Both the position numbers and the translations under genes were made by a program. Below the pieces are notes generated by a model, which was not told where the DNA came from, did no database searches, and saw only the letters and a program-made list of their open reading frames with translations. A DNA stretch of 10,724 bases, from positions 1-10,724 of the forward strand of contig JADGCJ010000113.1 in the NCBI GenBank assembly GCA_015229045.1, read 5' to 3'. Origin of the DNA: Magnetococcales bacterium (GTDB lineage: Bacteria > Pseudomonadota > Magnetococcia > Magnetococcales > DC0425bin3). Below are positions 5,030-10,724 of this stretch, piece after piece (within the stretch, counting starts at the first letter, position 1; each line of letters begins with the position of its first letter).

Positions 5030-5623
5030 ATGAAACGACTTGAAATTGGCATCGAAGGCATGACACCGCTGCTCTGCAACCGCTTCACCGATGCGGCCCA
5101 GATGGCCGCCACGGAAGGAACGCGCACCGGTATCGTGGGCAACAAAGGCACGCCCCGCGAGGTTGCAGAAAGCAGACTCTACATTGGTCACGACGGCAAA
5201 CCCATGGTTCCGGCCCCCAACCTGTTCCGATCCATCATTGATGCCGGGAGGTTCTTCAAGGCAGGCAAATCCCTCATCACCACCCAGAAATCGTCTCTGA
5301 TCCCGGCATGCGTCGCCATCGAGGAGATCGAGTTGCCCCTGGAGCACAGGGAACCGTGGATGGTGGACACCAGGGCCGTGCGCATTCCCTCTACCGGCGG
5401 ACGCATCCTCTCCCATCGCCCCTGTTTTCAGGATTGGCGACTGCAGTTCACGGTACTCCTCGATGACGGACTCATCACCTCCAAGTTGTTTCGCGAGATC
5501 GTGGATGCCGCCGGTTCCCGGATTGGTCTCGGCGATTTCCGCCCGGCCTGCAAGGGGCCATTCGGCAGGTTCGTGGTCACCGGCTGGGCTGCCAACGAAA
5601 ACGAACTGAAGGAGGCGGCGTGA
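5030..5623 (+). CDS. Phage Cas7/RAMP-like protein of the recombination module (197 aa)
   Basis: ATG 5030 is preceded by AGGGAG (5017-5022). The sequence follows the order of landmarks in Cas7-type RAMP proteins: a first strand ending in MTPLLCNRF; a KPMVPAPNLFRSIIDAGRF segment where Cas7/Csm3 proteins have the 'PGSSLKGxLR' helix; VDTRAVRIPSTGGRILSHRP where they have the conserved 'ENxIDRxT' segment before the thumb; and a C-terminal Gly-rich IGLGDFRPACKGPFGRF (165-181). This is pattern resemblance by eye, not an alignment score. No CRISPR genes or arrays are nearby, so a nucleic-acid-binding role in phage recombination is likelier than interference. Its stop overlaps the ATG of the ATPase gene by one base (TGATG), indicating coupling. 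It could also be an unrelated phage fold. Confidence 0.75.
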   Translation: MKRLEIGIEGMTPLLCNRFTDAAQMAATEGTRTGIVGNKGTPREVAESRLYIGHDGKPMVPAPNLFRSIIDAGRFFKAGKSLITTQKSSLIPACVAIEEIELPLEHREPWMVDTRAVRIPSTGGRILSHRPCFQDWRLQFTVLLDDGLITSKLFREIVDAAGSRIGLGDFRPACKGPFGRFVVTGWAANENELKEAA

Positions 5624-6495
5624 TGAGTAACAAACTTCCGATCATCACCGCCGACCAGCGCATGGCCGAACGGCGCGGCATCAAGGGGTGCATCTTCGGC
5701 AAGTCGGGCATTGGCAAGACCAGCCTGCTCTGGACCCTGGACCCGGAAACCGTCTTGTTTTTCGATTTGGAAGCCGGGGATCTGGCGGTCGAAGGGTGGC
5801 CCGGCGACACCATCCGCCCCCGGACGTGGGACGAGTGCCGTGATTTCGCCGTCTTCATCGGCGGTCCCAATCCCGCACTGCGCAACGACCAGTATTTCTC
5901 TCAGGCCCACTACGATGCCGTCTGCAAGCAATATGGCGAACCTGGGGTGCTGAACAAATACCAGACTGTATTTGTGGATTCGCTCACAGTTGCCGGGCGG
6001 CTCTGCTTCCACTGGTGCAAGGGGCAACCCCAGGCCTTCTCGGAGAAGACCGGCAAGCCCGACCTGCGCGGAGCCTACGGGCTGCACGGCCAGGAGATGA
6101 TCGGCTGGCTCACCCACCTCCAGCACACTCGGGGCAAGAACATCCTCTTCGTCGGCATCCTCGACGAGAAGTTCGATGACTTCAACAAGCGGTTCTTCGC
6201 ACCGCAGATCGAAGGTTCCAAGACTGGACTGGAGCTGCCCGGCATCGTCGATCAGGTCATCACTATGGCGGAATTACCGACCGAAAGCGGTCAACTGTAC
6301 CGCGCTTTCGTCTGCCACACCATGAACCCCTGGGGCTTCCCCGCCAAGGACCGTTCCGGTCGTCTGGCCATGGTGGAGGAACCCCACCTGGGCCGCCTCA
6401 TGGCCAAGATCATCGGCCCAGTGCGCCCCATTCACGAACGCCTCGAATACGGTCAACCGGCCCCTGCCGAGACCTCTGCCCCCACTTCAAATTGA
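5623..6495 (+). CDS. RecA-fold phage ATPase, Sak4-like (AAA_24 type, 290 aa)
   Basis: Contains Walker A GKSGIGKTS (residues 26-34) and a Walker B strand TVFVDSL ending in Asp119, with the acidic FFDLEAGDL after the first core strand (about 46-54). This is the arrangement of AAA_24/Sak4-type phage nucleotide-binding proteins, a stripped RecA/Rad51 core that anneals ssDNA or loads recombination partners. Length near 290 is somewhat long for the group. ATG 5623 is chosen over GTG 5620 because GGAGG (5611-5615) is seven bases before it. The C-terminal tail is Pro/Ala-rich. It lies between the RAMP-like gene and the probable ssDNA-binding gene, which fits a single-strand-annealing recombination set. 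Whether it anneals DNA or only supplies ATPase function cannot be told. Confidence 0.85.
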   Translation: MSNKLPIITADQRMAERRGIKGCIFGKSGIGKTSLLWTLDPETVLFFDLEAGDLAVEGWPGDTIRPRTWDECRDFAVFIGGPNPALRNDQYFSQAHYDAVCKQYGEPGVLNKYQTVFVDSLTVAGRLCFHWCKGQPQAFSEKTGKPDLRGAYGLHGQEMIGWLTHLQHTRGKNILFVGILDEKFDDFNKRFFAPQIEGSKTGLELPGIVDQVITMAELPTESGQLYRAFVCHTMNPWGFPAKDRSGRLAMVEEPHLGRLMAKIIGPVRPIHERLEYGQPAPAETSAPTSN

Positions 6496-6515
6496 TGAAA
6501 CCAGGAGATGACACC

Positions 6516-7190
6516 ATGAACATGAACGCTGCTTGGCAGGATTTCAATGACGCCGACGCCCAAAACAGCTTCGATCTGCTTCCGAAAGGCCTTGTGGTCC
6601 CCGTGCGCATGACCATCAAGCCCGGCGGCATCGACGATCCCAGCCGGGGCTGGACCGGTGGCTACGCCACCCGCGCCAAGGAGAGTGACGCGGTCTATCT
6701 GAACTGCGAATTCGTCATCACCGCCGGGGAATACGCCATGCGCAAGGTCTGGAGCCTGATCGGGCTATACAGCCCCAAGGGTCCGGAGTGGGGCAACATG
6801 GGCCGGGCCTTCATCCGCGCCATTCTCAATTCCGCCCGGGGCCTGTCGGACAAGGACACCTCTCCCCGCGCCCTGGAGGCCCGCCGCATCCGTGGCTTCG
6901 CCGACCTGGACGGCATTGAGTTCCTGGCCAAGATCGACGTGGAGAAGGATCAGAACGATCAGCCCAAGAATGTCATCAAGTTTGCCGTCACCCCGGACAT
7001 GAAGGAATACCAGGGGTTCCAGCCTGCCGCCACGCCGGTGGCACCCGCCGCCAGCTTCCAACCTTCCGCTTCCTTCCAGCCTTCAGCTCCGTTCCCCGCT
7101 GCCAACGGCTGGTGTCCGTCCCAGCAGCAGGCCTCGCCTGCCCAGGGACAGAACGGTGGCAACATCGCCCGCCCGGCCTGGGCGCAGTGA
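6516..7190 (+). CDS. Probable phage ssDNA-binding protein (224 aa)
   Basis: ATG 6516 follows AGGAGA (6503-6508); in-frame ATGs at 6492 and 6495 lie in the end of the ATPase gene and lack a site. The body (about 1-165) is beta-rich and carries conserved-looking phage blocks: FDLLPKGLVVPVRMTIKPGG, SRGWTGGYATR, VWSLIGLYSPKGPEWGNMGR, FADLDGIEFLAKIDVEKDQN. The last 55 residues are disordered, rich in Ala, Pro, Gln and Ser, with a local duplication SFQPSA-SFQPSA-PF, and end in PAWAQ. A globular beta domain plus flexible tail, next to a RecA-like annealing ATPase, suggests an SSB- or DUF669-like function. Unlike bacterial SSB the tip is not acidic. The assignment rests on layout and context; no OB-fold motif is directly diagnostic. 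Confidence 0.7.
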   Translation: MNMNAAWQDFNDADAQNSFDLLPKGLVVPVRMTIKPGGIDDPSRGWTGGYATRAKESDAVYLNCEFVITAGEYAMRKVWSLIGLYSPKGPEWGNMGRAFIRAILNSARGLSDKDTSPRALEARRIRGFADLDGIEFLAKIDVEKDQNDQPKNVIKFAVTPDMKEYQGFQPAATPVAPAASFQPSASFQPSAPFPAANGWCPSQQQASPAQGQNGGNIARPAWAQ

Positions 7191-7201
7191 AGGAGGCAAC
7201 A

Positions 7202-7792
7202 ATGGCAAAAGGAGCCAACCTTATCGGTCACCGATTCGGAAAACTAATCGTGACTCTGCTTGTTCCTGCCAAACCAAGAAGGAAATGGCTATGCCAATGC
7301 GAATGCGGTGGATCAACCATCACCGACACGGGACATCTCAATAGCGGCAATACGAGAAGCTGTGGATGCGGGAGTCCATTCGTCTACAAACACGGACTTA
7401 CTGACAGCCCTCTGATGACCAAATACTACGATATGAAGAGGAGGTGTTATTCCCCAGGATGCAGTTCATATAGGCTCTATGGTGGTCGTGGAATCGAAGT
7501 GTGCGAAGAATGGAAAAATGACCATTTAGCATTCTATCGCTGGGCTATGGCAAACGGATATCGCGACGATCTTGAGATCGACCGTATTGATCCAGACGGC
7601 AACTACACACCAGACAATTGCCGTTTTGTAACACACAAGGAGAACAGCAAAAATCGTCGAATTGTTCGGGATTCACTGGCGCAAACGGCCAGAAAGTTTG
7701 GACTGACTCCACAAACTGTCTATTCACGGATTCGTAGAGGCTGGACGCTTCAAAAGGCGTTGGATGAGCCAGTTGCAGGGAAAAGCTCATGA
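7202..7792 (+). CDS. HNH-family homing-type endonuclease with N-terminal zinc ribbon (196 aa)
   Basis: AGGAGG (7191-7196) precedes ATG 7202. A zinc-ribbon-like segment has Cys31, 33, 35 and Cys54, 56 (CQCECG and SCGC). The core has LYGGRGIEVCEEW (92-104) and the nuclease-like LEIDRIDPDGNYTPDNCRF (124-142) followed by KENSKNRR. This set is typical of free-standing phage HNH endonucleases. A C-terminal helix-turn-helix (about 158-188: SLAQTARKFGLTPQTVYSRI) would aid target recognition. Base use is AT-richer than its neighbours (one 60-base line I counted, 7381-7440, is 45% GC), pointing to recent arrival. Its stop overlaps the helicase start (ATGA, 7789-7792). It is a selfish gene or a DNA-packaging/recombination nuclease; the former is likelier. 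Confidence 0.85.
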   Translation: MAKGANLIGHRFGKLIVTLLVPAKPRRKWLCQCECGGSTITDTGHLNSGNTRSCGCGSPFVYKHGLTDSPLMTKYYDMKRRCYSPGCSSYRLYGGRGIEVCEEWKNDHLAFYRWAMANGYRDDLEIDRIDPDGNYTPDNCRFVTHKENSKNRRIVRDSLAQTARKFGLTPQTVYSRIRRGWTLQKALDEPVAGKSS

Positions 7793-9474
7793 CAATCCTC
7801 AGGCCTCGGCAACAGGTGTTCGTGGAGCGGTCGGTGGCGGCCCTCCGCGAACACGGCAACACCTTGGCGGTGGCCAGCACCGGATTTGGAAAGACCTACG
7901 CCCTTTCCGCCGTGGTGGGCCGGATGCTGGCCGACAGAGAATGCAAAGCCTGCGTCCTGGCCCATCGGGACGAGTTGACCCGGCAGAACGTGACCAAGTT
8001 CTGCCGGGTCAACCCCGGCATCTCCACCTCCATCGTGGATGCGGATTCTAAATCCTGGAGGGGTCGGGCTACCTTCGCCATGGTTCCCACCCTCATGCGG
8101 CAGACCAACCTGGAGGCCATGCCGCCGTTGGATCTGCTGGTGATCGACGAGGCCCACCATGCAGCGGCCCCAGGCTATCGCCGCATCATCGACGCCGCCA
8201 GGGAGCGCAATCCAGAGTGTCGCCTCTACGGCGTCACCGCCACCCCCAACCGGGGCGACAAGAAGGCTCTGCGTCCCATCTTTTCCAACGTGGCGGATCA
8301 GGTGCGGCTGGGGGAGCTTGTCCGCTCCGGCCACCTGGTGCCGCCCCGCACCTTCGTTGTTGATATCGGTACCGGCGAAGCCTTGCGCAACGTCCGAAAA
8401 ACCGCCGACGACTTCGACATGGCCGAGGTGGACCGGATCATGAACAAGGCCCCGGTTACCGAGGCCGTCATCCAACATTGGCAGGAGAAAGCTGGCAACC
8501 GCAAGAGCGTGGTCTTCTGCTCCACCGTGGACCACGCCCGGAACGTCACCGACGCCTTCAATGCCGCCGGAGTCGAATCTGTCCTGGTCCACGGCGACCT
8601 GCCCGACGGGGAACGTCGGGCGGCGTTGCGGCGGTTCGAAAAGGGCGACGCCAGGGTGGTGGTGAACGTAGCCGTCCTCACCGAGGGCTGGGACCACCCT
8701 CCCACCTCCTGCGTAGTGCTGCTCCGGCCCAGTTCCTACAAGTCCACCCTCATCCAGATGGTGGGCCGGGGTCTGCGTACCATCGATCCAAACGAACACC
8801 CGGGGGTGATCAAGACCGATTGCATCGTCCTGGACTTCGGCACCTCCACCCTGCTGCACGGCTCATTGGAGCAGGACGTTGACCTGGATGGGAAGGAGTT
8901 CCTGGGAGAGGCTCCCACCAAGGATTGCCCGGAGTGTCAGGCCACCGTACCCCTGGCAGTGCGGGAATGCCCGCTCTGCGGCTACGTCTGGGAGCGGTTG
9001 GACGATGCTGGTGGCCCACCGGAACCCTTGGCCGACTTCATCATGACTGAGGTCGATCTGCTGGCCCGCTCCAGTTTCCTCTGGGTCGATCTCTTCGGCG
9101 ACGACGCGGCGTTGTTGGCCAACGGCTTCACCGCCTGGGGCGGGGTCTTCTTCCTCAACGGTCGTTGGCATGGAGTGGGCGGGGCCAATGGCACTCCGAC
9201 CCGGCTCCTCTCCATCGGCGAACGCACCGTCTGCCTGGCGGCCGCTGATGACTGGATCAACGACCACGAGACCGCCGACTCGGCCCACAAGAGCAAACGG
9301 TGGATTCACGAAGCCCCCACCGAGCGGCAGTTGCAATACCTCCCGGCGGAATACCGCTTCGACCACAACCTGACCCGTTACCAAGCCTCGGCATTGATGA
9401 CCTTCCGCTTCAACCGGCGGGCGATCCAGGGGCTGATCTTCGGAGCCACTCACGCCCTTGAGGAGGTGGCGTGA
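7789..9474 (+). CDS. DEAH-box superfamily 2 helicase with zinc ribbon (561 aa)
   Basis: An ATP-driven nucleic-acid translocase or helicase. Visible motifs: Q-like RPRQQ (5-9), Walker A STGFGKT (30-36), Ia LAHRDEL (58-63), DEAH in VIDEAHH (118-124), motif III TATP (150-153), motif IV VVFCST (241-246), motif V VLTEGWD (296-302) and motif VI QMVGRGLR (323-330). A zinc ribbon follows with Cys380, 383, 394, 397 (CPEC...CPLC). The remaining ~150 residues match no domain I know. The helicase core is related to the UvrB/RAD3-type restriction and phage helicases. Start ATG 7789 overlaps the endonuclease stop; stop overlaps the next start (TGATG) behind AGGAGG. In the phage replication run it probably serves DNA unwinding at forks or recombination intermediates. 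Confidence 0.92.
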   Translation: MTILRPRQQVFVERSVAALREHGNTLAVASTGFGKTYALSAVVGRMLADRECKACVLAHRDELTRQNVTKFCRVNPGISTSIVDADSKSWRGRATFAMVPTLMRQTNLEAMPPLDLLVIDEAHHAAAPGYRRIIDAARERNPECRLYGVTATPNRGDKKALRPIFSNVADQVRLGELVRSGHLVPPRTFVVDIGTGEALRNVRKTADDFDMAEVDRIMNKAPVTEAVIQHWQEKAGNRKSVVFCSTVDHARNVTDAFNAAGVESVLVHGDLPDGERRAALRRFEKGDARVVVNVAVLTEGWDHPPTSCVVLLRPSSYKSTLIQMVGRGLRTIDPNEHPGVIKTDCIVLDFGTSTLLHGSLEQDVDLDGKEFLGEAPTKDCPECQATVPLAVRECPLCGYVWERLDDAGGPPEPLADFIMTEVDLLARSSFLWVDLFGDDAALLANGFTAWGGVFFLNGRWHGVGGANGTPTRLLSIGERTVCLAAADDWINDHETADSAHKSKRWIHEAPTERQLQYLPAEYRFDHNLTRYQASALMTFRFNRRAIQGLIFGATHALEEVA

Positions 9475-9899
9475 TGCCTCTCCCGGCCTGGACTCGGCAG
9501 CGTACCAACTGGCACGACCCCCGGCTGGGCTGGGTCTCCCTCCCGCCGGGCCTGCGCTGCCACCGGGTCTGGCTGGAAGAACTGTCACCCAGGGAACGGA
9601 CCATTTTCGGAAACATCATCAAACGCTCGCCTGGCCACGTCCTGGTCCGACTGGCGGGAGGGGTGCGGGCGCTCACCGGGACATTGCTGTTGGAGACTAA
9701 GGATATGACGGACGCGACGGATCTGGAACAGGCGGCCATGGCCGCCGCTTTGATCCCCCTGGGGGAATATGTGGCCAGCATCGACATGCAACGCCCCCTG
9801 GCGGATTACACCCGCGAGGAGGTGTTGACCATGGTCGAGGTGGTGGTCACCGCTTTTCAGAATTACTTCAACAAGAACAACGATGAAATTCCGTTCTAA
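9474..9899 (+). CDS. Small phage replication protein with SSB-like C-terminal tip (141 aa)
   Basis: ATG 9474 overlaps the helicase TGA by one base and has AGGAGG at 9461-9466. The N-terminal part is compact and aromatic-rich (WTRQRTNWHDPRLGWVSLPP, RCHRVWLEELSPRER), with SPGHVLVRLAGGVRALTG next and an amphipathic helical stretch (about 83-131). The last residues are NKNNDEIPF, ending exactly at the stop. Bacterial SSB ends in an acidic tip finishing in IPF, which docks on many replication and repair proteins, so this protein may recruit host or phage partners in the same way. No enzyme motif is visible. I recognise it as a phage-type hypothetical protein found after helicases of this kind, but know no function. 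Confidence 0.82.
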   Translation: MPLPAWTRQRTNWHDPRLGWVSLPPGLRCHRVWLEELSPRERTIFGNIIKRSPGHVLVRLAGGVRALTGTLLLETKDMTDATDLEQAAMAAALIPLGEYVASIDMQRPLADYTREEVLTMVEVVVTAFQNYFNKNNDEIPF

Positions 9900-9925
9900 T
9901 CAACATGAAACCTGGAGTACACGAA

Positions 9926-10654
9926 ATGAACGCACCTGTTGAAAACCAGTTGATCACCATCGGCGAAACTACCGTTCCGGTCATCGAATACCGGGGAAAA
10001 AGGGTGGTGACTTTCGCCATGGTCGACCAGGTCCACCAGCGCCCAGAGGGAACGGCCAGAAAACGGTTCAACGACAACAAGGAACGCTTTGTTGCCGAAG
10101 AAGACTTCCAATTGGTTGATTACTCTCAAATGTCCGAATTGCGGACATTTGGCGTCGAAGTCCCCCCACGCGGTCTGACCCTCCTGACCCAGTCCGGCTA
10201 CCTCATGCTGGTGAAGTCCTTCACCGACGATCTGGCGTGGCAGGTTCAACGCGAACTGGTCAACCGGTACTTCCAGTTGCCTCCGCCTCGGTCGAAGGCC
10301 CACGAACTCCTGCGGTCGGTGCAACTGCTGGTCGAGCAGGAAGAACGCCTGCAACGCATGGCGGAGGAACAACGCCGCCAGCAAGACCAGCTCGACGCCA
10401 TTGCCAGACGGCAGGACGACATGGATGGCGACACCGGTTACATGACCGCCCTGGCGTTCTGTCGGAGGGAAAAGGTTCCTGCACCCCTGGCTTTGGCCCG
10501 ACGACTGGGTGTCATGGCCAGCGAGATGTGTCGTGACCTGGGTATTCGCACCGGCAGTGTCCCCGACGAACGATGGGGATCGGTGAACAGCTATCCCATC
10601 GAGGTGCTGAAGGAGTGCCTCGCCACCCTGAACTGCACCGCAACTGCAGCCTGA
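9926..10654 (+). CDS. ORF6N-domain phage antirepressor-type protein (242 aa)
   Basis: The ORF6N domain covers about residues 8-112: TTVPVIEYRGKRVVTFAMVD, GTARKRFNDNKERFVAEEDF, then TLLTQSGYLMLVKSFTDDLA and WQVQRELVNRYF. These DNA-binding domains occur in phage antirepressors and KilA-N-like proteins. A Gln/Glu/Arg-rich coiled coil follows (about 123-167), then a small C-terminal domain (about 168-242: YMTALAFCRREKVPAPLAL, LGIRTGSVPDERWG). ATG 9926 has GGAG (9914-9917) eight bases upstream; the in-frame ATG at 9905 has none. It lies 26 bases after the DEIPF gene and 20 before the next, inside the replication run rather than by a repressor, so a replication or late-switch role is possible. Confidence 0.85.
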   Translation: MNAPVENQLITIGETTVPVIEYRGKRVVTFAMVDQVHQRPEGTARKRFNDNKERFVAEEDFQLVDYSQMSELRTFGVEVPPRGLTLLTQSGYLMLVKSFTDDLAWQVQRELVNRYFQLPPPRSKAHELLRSVQLLVEQEERLQRMAEEQRRQQDQLDAIARRQDDMDGDTGYMTALAFCRREKVPAPLALARRLGVMASEMCRDLGIRTGSVPDERWGSVNSYPIEVLKECLATLNCTATAA

Positions 10655-10674
10655 CCGCAACCAAGGAGACGACC

Positions 10675-10724
10675 ATGAGCGAAAATTTCATGATCCAATA
10701 CGGTGATCGGCTGCTGGCCGGAGG
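10675..10724 (+). CDS. Partial CDS, probable primase/polymerase N-terminus
   Basis: Start ATG 10675 follows AAGGAG (10663-10668). Seventeen residues are visible, MSENFMIQYGDRLLAGG, running off the window. An N-terminal helix of this kind (YGDRLLAxGY) is common at the start of phage bifunctional primase-polymerase (PrimPol/D5-type) proteins, and the position at the end of a replication run agrees. The identification is weak because no catalytic motif lies within the window; the frame and start are secure. Confidence 0.5.
   Translation, partial: MSENFMIQYGDRLLAG

Noticed and set aside
7750..8859. Minus-strand 369-codon frame opposite the helicase
   Set aside because: All helicase motifs are on the plus strand; the antisense frame has no start signal or recognisable domain.
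9905..9925. ATG at 9905 as the start of the ORF6N protein
   Set aside because: No purine-rich site precedes it, while ATG 9926 has GGAG eight bases upstream.

Overview
The window looks like the early/replication half of a temperate phage or prophage-like element in a GC-rich proteobacterium. Codon use and the family of several replication genes recall alphaproteobacterial or Magnetococcales-type prophages, but no gene here fixes the taxon. No tRNA, rRNA or CRISPR is visible. Apart from the two small minus-strand genes at the left edge, everything reads on the plus strand.

Left edge (1-214, minus strand): the first codons of a gene whose start resembles DUF2924 proteins, overlapping (ATGA) a 61-residue small protein of a type I associate with DUF2924/serine-recombinase clusters. 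The recombinase, if present, lies outside the window.

LexA-like module (316-3397): a sigma70-type promoter whose -10 box lies inside an inverted repeat drives a 220-residue LexA-like autocleaving repressor. Two conserved-looking but uncharacterised proteins follow (417 and 369 residues, the second with four Cys and a possible winged-helix C-terminus). The transcript ends at an intrinsic terminator. This self-contained, probably damage-controlled operon is the best candidate for an undescribed system in the window.

Regulatory stretch and sigma-like gene (3398-4421): an intergenic region with a perfect 20-bp palindrome and a second partial copy precedes a small divergent sigma70-like protein. 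The last 62 bp of that gene are an imperfect inverted copy of the non-coding stretch at 244-304, across the LexA module. A GC-rich foldable stretch follows.

Replication/recombination run (4422-10724): closely packed, mostly coupled genes encode a small conserved phage protein, a Cas7/RAMP-like protein, a Sak4-like RecA-fold ATPase, a probable ssDNA-binding protein, an AT-richer HNH homing-type endonuclease, a DEAH superfamily 2 helicase with a zinc ribbon, a small protein ending in an SSB-like tip (DEIPF), an ORF6N antirepressor-type protein, and the start of a probable primase/polymerase. Between the first two genes lies a block of 15-16 bp GC-rich tandem repeats followed by an AT-rich dyad, a plausible replication origin or control site. 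Together the run suggests a phage-encoded replication and single-strand-annealing recombination machine, with the LexA-like and sigma-like proteins as candidate switches.
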